64,000 nt of DNA from positions 80,688 through 144,687 of the forward strand of contig CAZGAH010000002.1 in assembly GCA_964523295.1 (NCBI GenBank), written 5' to 3'. Position numbers and translations under genes: made by a program. The stretch comes from CAZGAH01 sp964523295. GTDB taxonomy: Bacteria > Desulfobacterota > Desulfovibrionia > Desulfovibrionales > Desulfovibrionaceae. Below the pieces are notes generated by a model. That model made no database searches, was not told the DNA's origin, and saw only the letters and a program-made list of their open reading frames with translations. Numbering within the stretch: position 1 is the first letter of the stretch; the number at the start of each line of letters is the position of its first letter. Positions 26,403 to 40,149 of the stretch are shown here, piece after piece.

Positions 26403-27254
26403 ATGCTGCACATACGCCCCGGCACCACGTCACTCGTCCTCGTACTGGCCTGTCTGGTCCTGTTCGCTCCGCCAGCCGCGGGCGTTCAGGACGCGCCTTC
26501 CGACAGTCCGCCGTCGACGCGGACTGCGCCGGCCAGGCCCAAAACCCGGCCTGCCGCCCCCGAGGCTCAGGCGGGCACGAAAAAGAAGTCCGGGCGTCCG
26601 GGCCAATCCCCCCCCCCCGCGCCCGCGCCGGACCGGGAACCCGCGCCGGAAGCCGCCGCTGCGCCCTTGCCAACCGACAGCTTCACCTTTCTGGACGTCG
26701 GGCCGCAATCGGAAATCGATCCCACGCGCAAGCGTCAGTTCTCCGACTACCGAATCCTGCCGCAGCGCTCCTGTATCGGTTGCCTGTGTACCCACGCCTT
26801 CGGAAACCGGCTCAGCGAATCCCTGAACCTGCTCTATGGCCGAAGCGAGGCCTTCAAGTCAATCTGGGATCAGGTCGCCATCTGCCTGAAGGAGCGCAAC
26901 AACGCCATTCCCCAGATTCGCTCCCTCCTGCTCAAGGCCAATTACGTGGATACGCAATTCTCCACCGTGGCCTTCTTTTTTTCAGAATTCACGCACAAGC
27001 CCGTCTGCTTCAGGATGGAGATGAACGATCCCAAAAACGCCGCGGCGCTGCTGACCGGACGCTTCGGCGAGCCGCAGGCCGTCGAGAATACGTGGTTTCT
27101 CTGGGAAAGAGGAAAGGACCTCATGCTCCTGGACCTGTTCCTGGTCAACATCCGCCAGCACGCCACGGCCCGCCTGCACGTCTTTTTCGGCGAGAATCTC
27201 GCTGAGCACCTCCGCGCAGTCGAGGCCCTGGCCGCAAAGCCGGCCAGCCCCTGA
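26403..27254 (+). CDS. Exported protein of unknown function with Pro/Ala-rich linker
   Basis: 283 residues if started at ATG 26403 (MLHIRPGTTSLVLVLACLVL), chosen because this begins a good signal peptide; the only earlier starts are TTG codons and no strong ribosome site is seen. After cleavage near PAAG comes a low-complexity stretch of Pro, Ala, Lys and Arg (~residues 28-95). A compact domain of about 180 residues follows, with a cysteine pair in RSCIGCLCTHAFGNRL and a conserved-looking TWFLWERGKDLMLLDLFLVN. No family recognised. The cysteines could form disulfides in the periplasm. It lies between the divergent secretion ATPase and the convergent hexosaminidase and has no evident operon partner. 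Confidence 0.7.
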   Translation: MLHIRPGTTSLVLVLACLVLFAPPAAGVQDAPSDSPPSTRTAPARPKTRPAAPEAQAGTKKKSGRPGQSPPPAPAPDREPAPEAAAAPLPTDSFTFLDVGPQSEIDPTRKRQFSDYRILPQRSCIGCLCTHAFGNRLSESLNLLYGRSEAFKSIWDQVAICLKERNNAIPQIRSLLLKANYVDTQFSTVAFFFSEFTHKPVCFRMEMNDPKNAAALLTGRFGEPQAVENTWFLWERGKDLMLLDLFLVNIRQHATARLHVFFGENLAEHLRAVEALAAKPASP

Positions 27255-27272
27255 GACCGGCTTCGCCCGGCC

Positions 27273-29037
27273 TCATTGCTTCCACAGCGTCACGGGACAG
27301 ACTCCCCGGCAGCGGAGCGTTCCGAACAGCGCCTCGCCAAGGGCCTCGAGCGTGACCGGGACTTCGCCGTAGGTCGCGAGCAGGCAGGGATACTCTTTGA
27401 ACAAGGCCAGATCGTACGGCGCCCCCACGGCCACGACGACGAAGCGCCCTCGCGACGCCGCGGCCAGGGCCTTGACCAGGGCCTGTTGCGCGGTATGTCT
27501 GGATGCTGCGCGTACGAGCACCACCACCGCGCCGAAATGCCCGGCCAGGCGGGCCGCCGCGCGTATCTCTCCGGGTTCCGGATCCTGACGGGTTTCATAC
27601 AGGCGCAACCCCGGCCACGTCTGAAAGGCGGCCAGGGCCTGTTCGTCGAGTTCCTGGCGCTCGCGCCGGGGCCGTACCAACAGCGTGGACGATGCCACGA
27701 GCGGCAGGCTGTCCTCCTTGTCCTGCACGCAGGTTATGCTCCGCCTGGCGATCGACTCCGCCCAGGCCCGATGCCCGGGCGTTGCCGGCCCCGAGGCCGG
27801 GGTCCGGGCACGCGGGCGAAGACGGCGCGCGTCGAGCAGGCCCAGGCGCTCCTTGGCCAGTATGAAGATATTCTCCCCGTCGCGCACCCGGGCNNNNNNN
27901 NNNGGCCGAGTCCAGACGCTCGCCCGGAAGCTCGCCGGAGCGGGCCGCGGCCACCAGCCGCTCCCAGACGGCCAGCTGCTCCGCGGGCGTATGCCCGGGG
28001 TCGGCACCCATGATCAACACGTCCACCCCGGCCTTGACCGCGCGTACGGCGGCCTCGCCGGCCTCGAAATGGCGGCTCAGGGCACCCATGGTCATAGAAT
28101 CGGAAAAAACGAGCCCATCGAACCCCAGCCTGTGGCGTAGCGTATCCTGCAGCACGCGCGGCGACAGCGTCGCCGGGAGCCCGGGCGTGGAATCCAGCGC
28201 CGGCGTGACCACGTGCGCGGTCATCACCGCCGGCGCGCCGGCCGAAAAGGCCGCGCGAAACGGTGCGAAATCGACGCGGGCCAGCGTTGCGGCGTCGTGC
28301 CCGACCAGGGGCAGGCCGAAATGCGAGTCGACGTCCGTATCCCCGTGTCCTGGGAAATGCTTGGGCGTGCAGAGCATTCCCTCGCGTACGTACCCGGCCA
28401 CGGCGGCGCGGACAAAACGTGAAACCCGCTCCGGGTCCTCGCCGAACGAGCGTACGCCGATGACCGGATTGAGCGGATTGACGTTCACGTCGGCCACGGG
28501 CGCGTAGTTGACATTGAATCCGAGGGCCTTGAGTTCGCGGGCGGTGATCCGGGCCGCGACCTGGGCGTTGCCCGGGCTGCCGGTCGCGGCGATGGCCATG
28601 CTGGAGGGGAATACGGTCACGCCGCGCCAGAGCCTGACCACGGGCCCGCCCTCCTGATCGACGGCCACAAACAGCCCGATCCGTCGCGGCGTCCGCGCTG
28701 CGGCCGCCTGGATCGCAGCATTGAGCGCGGCGACCTGGGCAGGCGATTCGCAGTTGCCTGCACTGGAGTAATGGATCACCCCGCCGATGCGGCAGTGGCC
28801 GATCATCTGCTCCAGCTCCGGCGAAAGATCCGGTCCCAGAAAAAATACGGTCAGCAGCTGGCCGACCTTATCCTCGACGGACATGGCGCTAAGGAGCCTG
28901 TCCACAGGCTGGGAGGCGAGGCCCCGCGCCGGGAGGAGCAGCAACGCCGCGAGCAGAAGAGCGAATACCCCGGGAAAGGTCCGGCGTGGCGAGACGTACA
29001 ACCGGGCCGGGCAAACAGGACGGGATTGCCAGGACAT
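27273..29037 (-). CDS. nagZ: Exported GH3 beta-N-acetylhexosaminidase (NagZ-like), split by a gap
   Basis: Removes beta-linked N-acetylglucosamine from peptidoglycan fragments or other glycans. Start ATG 29037 follows AAAGGAA. Unlike ordinary cytoplasmic NagZ it has a signal peptide (RTFPGVFALLLAALLLLPARG), so it should act in the periplasm or outside. The GH3 domain shows VDQEGGPVVRL, the catalytic His loop KHFPGHGDTDVDSH and the nucleophile Asp in DGLVFSDSMTMGAL. The frame then meets a 10-N gap (27894-27903). The rest continues in another frame (GENIFILAKERLGLL to a terminal VCPVTLWKQ, stop at 27273). The true gap therefore probably has a length divisible by three rather than 10. The C-terminal ~200 residues (HTAQQALVKALAAASRGRF) form a second domain as in longer GH3 enzymes. 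Confidence 0.85.
27894..27903. other. Assembly gap (10 N) inside nagZ-like gene
   Basis: Ten undetermined bases. The reading frames on either side disagree, so the placeholder length is wrong by one or two bases modulo three. Confidence 0.98.
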
Positions 29038-29117
29038 AGACTTGCGTTCCTTTTCTGGTTCACGTGGACATGCGGGACGAACGGCACAGCGGTGGCGCAA
29101 TGCGGAACAGGACCGGA

Positions 29118-30791
29118 TCAGGAGAACCGGCGCTTGACTTGCAGCAGTTCATGCACGCCCTTGATGAGCTGCAACTGGTCGACAGGTTTGCGCAGATAGG
29201 CATCCCCGCCGGCAACGGCGCCCTGCGGGTAGGCGGAAACCACGAGAATGGACGTATTCGCGAGTTCCGGAATCTTCCGGAGCACCTCGATGGCCTGTCT
29301 TCCGTCGATGTCAGGCAGCAGGATATCCATGGTGATGCAATCGGGCTTATGCCGGGCGGCCAGCTCGATACCCGAGGCGCCGTCCAGGGCAGAGAGCACG
29401 CGGAACCCCTCTCCGGCCAGGGATTGCGAGATGTAGGCATTCAGGGCCGGATCGTCCTCGACGACGAGCACCAGCGGGCGCGAGGAGTCCCCTTGCAACT
29501 CGACGACTGGGGTCCGCTCGGCCTTCGTATTCAGGCAAGGCAGTTCGAAAACGAAATGGCTGCCCTTGCCCGGCTCGGATTCCACCCAGATGTTGCCGTG
29601 ATAATGACTGACGATTTCGCGACAGATGGCCAGCCCGAGCCCCGTTCCCTTGGGCTTGTTGCTCAGGGTCTCGCCGCCGATCTGCTGGAAGCGTTCGAAT
29701 ATCTGTTCCTGATGTTCCAGCGGAATGCCTTCGCCGGTATCTTCGACGCGAACCTGGATCGACCCCGAAGGCGTCAGGAGGCCCCGGACCGTGACGCTGC
29801 CTTCGGGGGTGAACTTGGCGGCGTTGTTCAGCAGGTTGATGAGCACCTGCTGCAGCTTGTCCAGATCCATGCGCACCTGCGGCAGGTCGGGGGCGACATC
29901 CACCAGCAGGGCCACATCCGGCTTGTTCTCGAATTCGCCGCTGACGGCCTTGACGGCCTGATTGATGGACTCGGCCATGGAGATATCCCGGTCGCGCCAG
30001 ACCACCAGACCGGATTCAATCTTGTTCAGATCCAGGACGTCGTTGATCAGCCGGGTCAGGCGCTCGCCCTCGTTGCCGATGACAGTCAGATTCTCGTGGA
30101 TGCGCCGGCACTTCTTTTCAATACGCTCCGTGCCCTTGACCATGGGCCAGATGGTGTTGGTGAACTCCTTGTTGATCAATTTGGCGAAGCCCATGATGGA
30201 CGTCAGCGGAGTTCTCAACTCGTGGGAAACCGACGAAAGAAAGGCGGACTTCATCATGTCCAGCTCGACCAGACGCTGGTTGGCGCGCTCCAGCTCCTGG
30301 GCCTTGAAATGCACGTCCCGCGTCTTCTCCTCGACCAGGCGCTCAAGCTCGCGATTGAGCTGCTCAAACTCCCGTGAGGCCTCCTCGAGGGCCCGCTTCT
30401 GGCGGAAGAGATCGACGAAAATCTTGACCTTGCACTTGAGAATGAGCGGATCGATGGGCTTGAAGAGATAATCCACGGCGCCGGATTCATAGCCCTTGAA
30501 GACGTGTCCCTGCTCCTTGCTGATGGCCGTGACAAAAATGATGGGAATGTGCCGTGTCTTCGGACGGCTGCGCATCAGTTCGGCGGTTTCGAAGCCGTCC
30601 ATTTCCGGCATCTGGACATCGAGCAGCACCAGGGCGACATCATGGCGCAGGAGCAGGGCCAGGGCCTCCATGCCCGAACTGGCCTTGATCAGGTTCAGCT
30701 CGGAATTTTCCAGCAGGCTTTCCAGGGCCAGAAGATTTTCCGGTCGGTCGTCGACGAGCAGCACATCGACAGCGGAGGATTGCGCTTTCAT
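29118..30791 (-). CDS. Cytoplasmic hybrid histidine kinase, receiver-kinase-receiver
   Basis: 557 residues from ATG 30791 (MKAQSSAVDVLL), with AAGGA eight bases upstream. No membrane segment. Order: receiver 1 (~10-125) with phospho-Asp in LVLLDVQMPEMDGFE; a coiled coil (~130-180, ASREFEQLNRELERLVEE); HisKA with SVSHELRTPLTSIMGFAKL near residue 190; HATPase with GTGLGLAICREIV; receiver 2 (~435-555) with CITMDILLPDIDGRQ. It lies 140 bases downstream of a very large membrane kinase on the same strand, so the pair is probably cotranscribed and may form one phosphorelay, with the upstream protein sensing and this one receiving. No DNA-binding domain. Confidence 0.92.
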   Translation of the reverse strand: MKAQSSAVDVLLVDDRPENLLALESLLENSELNLIKASSGMEALALLLRHDVALVLLDVQMPEMDGFETAELMRSRPKTRHIPIIFVTAISKEQGHVFKGYESGAVDYLFKPIDPLILKCKVKIFVDLFRQKRALEEASREFEQLNRELERLVEEKTRDVHFKAQELERANQRLVELDMMKSAFLSSVSHELRTPLTSIMGFAKLINKEFTNTIWPMVKGTERIEKKCRRIHENLTVIGNEGERLTRLINDVLDLNKIESGLVVWRDRDISMAESINQAVKAVSGEFENKPDVALLVDVAPDLPQVRMDLDKLQQVLINLLNNAAKFTPEGSVTVRGLLTPSGSIQVRVEDTGEGIPLEHQEQIFERFQQIGGETLSNKPKGTGLGLAICREIVSHYHGNIWVESEPGKGSHFVFELPCLNTKAERTPVVELQGDSSRPLVLVVEDDPALNAYISQSLAGEGFRVLSALDGASGIELAARHKPDCITMDILLPDIDGRQAIEVLRKIPELANTSILVVSAYPQGAVAGGDAYLRKPVDQLQLIKGVHELLQVKRRFS

Positions 30792-30931
30792 GAAGACCAT
30801 CCTTGCCGCTTATTTCAACGCAACGCAAGCGGCCAGAACGCATTCCAGACAAAAAAACACGGCCTTGATGTCTCCCCTGTGCCACGGTCGGAGCACCTGC
30901 CGGACCGTTGCAAGCGCCCGGAGGCCGGTAC

Positions 30932-35221
<4,290 letters not shown>

Positions 35222-35646
35222 AGGAGTATCCCGTTTCGATACGATTTTCCCGGCATGTGCCCATCCGGAACTGCCGTGTACGCCGACCGCCAGTCCGCTT
35301 TCTTGCCGTCTTCTATACTGCACTATCACAGCCACCGCAAATTGGAAAGACGCTTACCAGGGCCAGTTCATCGGGTCATTCGGGCAAGGCCTCCCAGTGC
35401 ATGCCCCTCCCAGCAACGGGCATAAGATCGGTTGTTCGTACATTTTTCAAAGACTGCGTAATGAACCTTGTACCGTGCCCCGCCGTTAACGCGAGGATTG
35501 TGATAACAGCTCCTGGAAAACGGAGCGGAAACGGAGAGTGCCTGGTGCATGCGCTCCCCCGGCGAGACTGCTCGTTTACCGGACGCGGAGTGCTCCTTGA
35601 CGCAGAGGGGGTGGGCGAGTAGTGAGTACACCCTTGGCTAGCGACT
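35222..35646. other. Intergenic stretch between divergent kinase and permease genes
   Basis: About 425 bases with no credible coding frame or RNA gene seen. It should carry promoters for both divergent genes. A TTGACG (35597-35602) is followed at 17 bases by a poor -10 (TAGTGA). Confidence 0.5.
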
Positions 35647-35662
35647 GCGCCGTCAACGGCGC
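35647..35662. other. Short hairpin in permease leader
   Basis: GCGCCG and CGGCGC pair around TCAA, ending 21 bases before the TTG start. It could affect translation or be the end of an upstream transcript. Confidence 0.35.
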
Positions 35663-35683
35663 GACCAACCCAACGGAGCGGTT

Positions 35684-36508
35684 TTGAACGTACGTATCCG
35701 GCGTTTGATCAGACACTTTTTCGAATTCCTGCGCGATATTTATCTCAATCGCACGCTGATCCTGACCCTGGCCAGGCGCGACATCGCTACGCGCTATCTG
35801 GGATCTGCGCTGGGGCTGCTCTGGGCCTTCGCTCAGCCGGCCATAACCTTGCTGGTGATGTGGTTCGTCTTTCAATACGGCCTGAAATCGCCGCCGGTCA
35901 TCGACTTCCCCTTCAGCCTGTGGCTCGTAGCGGGCATGATTCCCTGGTTTTTCATATCGGACGGCCTTTCCGGCGCGACCTATTCCATCCTGGAATACCG
36001 CTTTCTGGTCAAGAATGTCACCGTCCGCCTGTCCATCCTGCCGATCGTCAAGATTCTTTCCGGGCTGTTCATCCATGGCTTCCTGGTCGGGCTCATGCTG
36101 GTGTTGTTTCTGATCTACGGCATCTGGCCGGACATCTACGCGTTGCAGATACTCTATTACATTTTTGCCGCGATTGTATTGCTTCTGGGATTATCCTGGG
36201 TGACGTCGTCGCTGATCCTTTTCCTCAAGGACGTCGGGCAGGTGGTGGGAATAGTCTTGCAGCTTGGCTTCTGGGCCACGCCCATCATCTGGAACATCAA
36301 TCTCATTCCGCCCAACTGCCAGTGGATGATCAAATTCAATCCCGCGCTCTACATCGTCGAAGGCTTTCGCGATGCGCTCATTTACAAGGTGTGGTTCTGG
36401 GATCACGCCTATCTCACCGCGTACTACTGGTGCTTCACGGCAGCGGTATTCCTCTTCGGGGCCGTTCTCTTCAAGCGCCTGCGGCCTCATTTCGCGGATG
36501 TTATCTGA
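35684..36508 (+). CDS. wzm: ABC-2 type polysaccharide export permease (Wzm/KpsM family)
   Basis: 274 residues from TTG 35684 after GGAGCG. The N-terminus (RDIYLNRTLILTLARRDIAT) and RYLGSALGLLWAFAQPAITL are typical of permeases that export O-antigen, teichoic-acid or capsule precursors across the inner membrane. Six membrane segments can be counted, for example ITLLVMWFVFQYG, LSGLFIHGFLVGLMLVLFLI and YIFAAIVLLLGLSWVTSSLI. A conserved late segment reads NPALYIVEGFRDALIYK. Such permeases need an ATPase partner (Wzt/KpsT) normally encoded directly downstream. None is present here; about 300 bases of non-coding sequence follow. It either uses an unlinked ATPase or is a remnant of an export locus. 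Confidence 0.88.
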   Translation: MNVRIRRLIRHFFEFLRDIYLNRTLILTLARRDIATRYLGSALGLLWAFAQPAITLLVMWFVFQYGLKSPPVIDFPFSLWLVAGMIPWFFISDGLSGATYSILEYRFLVKNVTVRLSILPIVKILSGLFIHGFLVGLMLVLFLIYGIWPDIYALQILYYIFAAIVLLLGLSWVTSSLILFLKDVGQVVGIVLQLGFWATPIIWNINLIPPNCQWMIKFNPALYIVEGFRDALIYKVWFWDHAYLTAYYWCFTAAVFLFGAVLFKRLRPHFADVI

Positions 36509-36738
36509 GGCGGGAGAGCCCCTGACAATCAGCAGCTGATGATGCCCGCTCGCCCTGACGCCTTCGCGACAACTGTCACCTTCAGAGCCTGGGCACCCGT
36601 TCCAAGCAGTGAGTGTTTTTTCAGTCATTTGAAAAGCTGACACAACGTCGCGCCAAGTCGGCGTATCAGCTCTCAGATTGCGACAGCCCATTCGCAATAA
36701 AAGGTAGTGAGAAAGTACGCCAAGCCCCTCGTCAAGCC

Positions 36739-36767
36739 TTGCCTTCAGAGTGCTGCCAAGATAAAAT
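36739..36767 (+). promoter_or_regulatory. Strong promoter-like sequence for the ImmA-like pair
   Basis: TTGCCT (36739-36744), a 17-base spacer and TAAAAT (36762-36767), placed 55 bases before the first gene of the pair. This -10 is one of the better ones in the window. Confidence 0.6.
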
Positions 36768-36822
36768 TACAAATCTTTACCATCGTCTGGGAAGATCTGA
36801 TTCTTTGCTTCAGGAGGCCTGA

Positions 36823-37224
36823 ATGAGAGCGACAAAGAGAAAACGGCCACAGAGACGAACCAAGGCGCAGCCGCCTCTGGGGATTGATCTTTTCGACATT
36901 GCCTCCAAAATCACCTACGTCGGCAGCGTTGAACATAAAAGCACACCTTCCTTCGCAGGACAACCTCGTCCCCGTGCGGATGCGAGCCTCTGCGACGCCG
37001 GATTCCATAATCAGCAACGCGAAATCACGGAACGGCTCAAAGATTCTGTCCGCGAGGGCAACGTCGGGGCTCCCTGGGAAAATGATTTTCCCCGATACGT
37101 GTGGGGCACAATTGACGGGCAATGCTATGAAGCGCGCCTGGTGAACAAGGAAGCTGGCCAGTACAAGGGCTACCCGCTGAAAAATGACGAATGGCCGAAA
37201 GGGATCGTTACCGATAATGGATAG
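36823..37224 (+). CDS. Small protein of unknown function, coupled to ImmA-like gene
   Basis: 133 residues from ATG 36823, with AGGAGG six bases upstream. Begins with a very basic stretch (MRATKRKRPQRRTKAQPP). The middle contains VEHKSTPSFAGQPRPRADAS, and the C-terminal half reads APWENDFPRYVWGTIDGQ, then YEARLVNKEAGQYKGYPL, which looks like a compact beta-rich domain. No signal peptide or membrane segment. Its stop overlaps the start of the next gene by eight bases (ATGGATAG), so the two products are probably made together and may interact. I do not recognise a characterised family. The pair organisation suggests a toxin-antitoxin-like or defence role, but that is inference. Confidence 0.75.
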   Translation: MRATKRKRPQRRTKAQPPLGIDLFDIASKITYVGSVEHKSTPSFAGQPRPRADASLCDAGFHNQQREITERLKDSVREGNVGAPWENDFPRYVWGTIDGQCYEARLVNKEAGQYKGYPLKNDEWPKGIVTDNG

Positions 37225-38557
37225 AATAACGATCGAGTTCGAATGGATTTCTCCAGAGGGAGCGCGTGGACCGGAATTACGGGCCACGTGGGCCTATCTT
37301 CGCATCAGGGTTGGGAACGAGGTCGTTACCCGTGTTGAGGATACGGTTGCGCACAGTGTTCGCCTCGGCGTGTACGGCCCGCTCTACCCGCTTGCCGAGT
37401 GGATCGTTTCGAATTGGTGGAGTTTGTTGCATGAAGTCATGTCGCCCAAGCGCAAGGACGAGCGCGATTACGCTTTGCGCCACGACGTCGGTGAGGCAGC
37501 CGAGGGCTATGCCTTGCCTTCGCTGCGATGCCAGCCGGAGGGCGAACGAACGGCGCTCGTTTGGCGCAAGCGGGATTTGACGTCGCAACACGTTTGCTTC
37601 CTCGACGAGGGGCACGCCGTTGTTTCGACCCGGCAGCTTGAAGACGAGCTGCGTTCGTTCATCTGCGCCGTCGTCACTCGCCTGGAAGATGAAGGCGTGG
37701 CTGACACCTTTCTTGCCGCGGAATGGAATGCCATCAACGCCGCTGACGCCGACGAGCAGGACTACTGCAGGGCGCTTGGCCGCCTGGGCCTCGATCCTTA
37801 CGCACCGGAGTCCGAGCTGATCGGGCACGCCGTCATCGGCCTCTCCGAACAGCTTCCGGCGCAGGCGTTCGACGAATTTCTGGCCGTGGCGAATGCCCGC
37901 GAACTCGAAACACAAGGCAACCAGCTGCTACGATTTTTCACGGAAGCGCGTACGCGCGACATCGACGTCCCGTCGTTGCGGGCACTCAAAGAGCAGGCCA
38001 AAGGTCTTGTGACAGAAGCCCTGGACGAACCGTTTCCCTGGGACCGGGGCTACGCATTCGCGCGCGGTTTGCGCGCCCTGTTGGGCACGGCCTCTGCAAA
38101 TCCTGTTCCCGATGTCGGCGCCCTGGGAACGCTTTTTCAGGTTCAGCCCGATGTGTGGGAAAACGTCGTCACCCGCACCAACGGGATGAGCGCTTTCTTG
38201 AGCGCTGCCGTAGGGCGGATGCGCAACGACGCCCCCTGCTTCGCCATCAAACCTGTCCGTACCCATCCCGGCCAGGTCTTCCTGCTCTGCCGCGCCCTCT
38301 ATGAATATCTGGCAACGCCCGAGCCGGCGGTAGCTGTCGTTACGGAAGCGCATTCGGAGCGACAGAAGCGAAGCAGGGCCTTTGCAGCGGAATTCCTTGC
38401 CCCGGCCGCGCAGCTCGCGGCGCTGATCGATTCCGCGGTTGTCACGCACGACGACATCGAAGACCTGGCGGCCCGGTTCGGCGTTTCCGCGTGGGTCATT
38501 CGTCTTCAGATCGCGAACCACCAGCTCGCGACACTGCCGTTCATGGAACAGGCATAG
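37217..38557 (+). CDS. ImmA/IrrE-like protein lacking the HExxH zinc site
   Basis: 446 residues from ATG 37217 (MDRITIEFEWISPEGARGPE). The N-terminal third is unassigned (WAYLRIRVGNEVVTRVED, LAEWIVSNWWSLLHEV). The C-terminal part resembles the helical ImmA/IrrE metallopeptidase region: QKRSRAFAAEFLAPAAQLAA, then DDIEDLAARFGVSAWVIRLQ, which matches the usual pattern after the active site. Where HExxH should be, the sequence reads VFLLCRALYEYLATPEP, with no histidines, so zinc catalysis is not expected. There is no HTH domain. It is translationally coupled to the small gene upstream. It may be a catalytically dead regulator or structural partner. Role unknown; confidence is high that it is a gene, moderate for the fold. 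Confidence 0.8.
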   Translation: MDRITIEFEWISPEGARGPELRATWAYLRIRVGNEVVTRVEDTVAHSVRLGVYGPLYPLAEWIVSNWWSLLHEVMSPKRKDERDYALRHDVGEAAEGYALPSLRCQPEGERTALVWRKRDLTSQHVCFLDEGHAVVSTRQLEDELRSFICAVVTRLEDEGVADTFLAAEWNAINAADADEQDYCRALGRLGLDPYAPESELIGHAVIGLSEQLPAQAFDEFLAVANARELETQGNQLLRFFTEARTRDIDVPSLRALKEQAKGLVTEALDEPFPWDRGYAFARGLRALLGTASANPVPDVGALGTLFQVQPDVWENVVTRTNGMSAFLSAAVGRMRNDAPCFAIKPVRTHPGQVFLLCRALYEYLATPEPAVAVVTEAHSERQKRSRAFAAEFLAPAAQLAALIDSAVVTHDDIEDLAARFGVSAWVIRLQIANHQLATLPFMEQA

Positions 38558-38588
38558 AGGATTTCAGGCGCAGCGGCGGGGCTGGCGC

Positions 38589-40033
38589 TCAGGCCACGTC
38601 CCAGACCGGGCCGGTTGGCGTATCGCGCAGCTCCACGCCCAGGGCGACCAGTTCGTCGCGCAGGGCGTCGGCCGTGGCGAAGTCCTTGTTCTTCTTGGCC
38701 TCCTGGCGTCTGGCCACGAGCGCGTCGATATGCCCGGGGTCGAGCTTGCGGCGCCGTATCTGCGCGTCGCGCAGGGCGTCGAGAAAGGCCTGGCCCGGCG
38801 CCTGGAACAATCCCAGCACCCGGCCCCAGTGATCGAGCAGGGAAAGGGCACGCTCGAAGCAGGCCCGACCGCCGGCGCTTTTTCGCCAGCCCTTGTTTTC
38901 CAGAACCCGGTTGACCAGTCGGATCAGGCCGAACACGTAGCCGAGCGCCGCCGCGGTGTTGAGGTCGTCGTGCATGGCCTGGGACCAGCCGGTCGCGAGT
39001 TCGTCCAGCTCGGCATGCAGGTCGCCCTTGCTCCAGTTCGTCCGCCCCAGCTCGATTTCAAGCTGGGCCTTGGCGGCGTAGATGCGCTTGAGATTCTTTT
39101 CGACCTCGTCCATGGCCTCGAAGGTGAAATCAACGGGGCTGCGGTAATGCCGGCCCAGGAGAAAGAAGCGCAGCGTCTCGGGGAGATAGTCTCCCAGGAT
39201 GTCCCGGATGGTCTTGAAGTTCCCCAGCGACTTGGACATTTTTTCCGAGTCGATCTGCACGAAGCCGTTATGGATCCAGTAGCGGGCGAATTGCTGGCCC
39301 GTGGCGGCCTCGCTTTGGGCGATTTCGTTCTCTGGATGCGGAAAAACCAGATCCTGCCCTCCGCCGTGGATATCCAGGGCAGGGAGAGATGCTTCTCGCT
39401 CATGGCCGAGCACTCCAGATGCCAGCCCGGCCGGCCGGGTCCCCAGGGGCTGTCCCAGGACGGCTCTCCGGGCTTGGAGCCCTTCCACAGGGCGAAATCG
39501 AGCGGGTCCTGCTTTTCTTCTCCCGGTGCCACGCGCGCCCCGGCCTCAAGCTCCTCGATGTCGCGACCGGAGAGCTTGCCGTAGCCCTCGAAGGCGCGCA
39601 CCCGGAAATAGACGTCCCCCGAGCGCGTGGCGTAGGCCTTGCCCAGCTCCACGAGCGTACGGATCAGGGCGATCATCTCCGGAATGTGTTCCGTGGCCTT
39701 GGGTTCGATGTCCGCCCGCAGGACCTGCAACCGGTCCATGTCCTCATAAAAGGCGTCGATGTAGCGCGCAGCCAGGGCCTCGCAGGACACGCCGTCCTGC
39801 CTGGCCCGGACGATGATTTTATCGTCGACGTCGGTGAAGTTGCGGGCAAAGGTCACGGCGTAGCCCTGGTCGCGCAGGAATCTGACCAGGACGTCAAAGA
39901 CCACGGCCGAGCGGGCATGGCCTACGTGGCACAGATCGTAGGCGGTGATGCCGCAGACATAGAGTTGCACACGGCCGGGCACCAGTGGAACGAACTCTTC
40001 CTTGCGCCGGGTCAGCGTATTGTAGAGCAGCAT
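38589..40033 (-). CDS. cysS: Cysteinyl-tRNA synthetase with an apparent one-base frameshift
   Basis: Charges tRNA-Cys. Start taken at ATG 40033 (MLLYNTLTRRKEE); ATG 40060 is possible. The first frame contains the zinc ligand Cys and class I HIGH motif (YVCGITAYDLCHVGHARS), NFTDVDDKIIVRARQ and HLECSAMSEKHLS. The frame then changes near 39377-39385. The second frame carries on with LDIHGGGQDLVFPHPENEIA (zinc His and Glu), the KMSKS loop EKMSKSLGNF and the anticodon-binding tail to stop at 38589. Restoring one missing base, most simply in a short C-run (G-run on the plus strand), gives the expected spacing between the two motifs. cysS is normally essential and single-copy, so a sequencing or assembly error is likelier than a real mutation. 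Confidence 0.9.
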
Positions 40034-40149
40034 GGCGTTTTCCAGAGCGGGCGATGTCATTCGCAGGCCGAGGCGTAGCACGCGGACGGCATGGACCTGA
40101 CTCGGGCATGACGACCGACCAGGCAGCAGCGTACGTCCGGACGCCGCGG

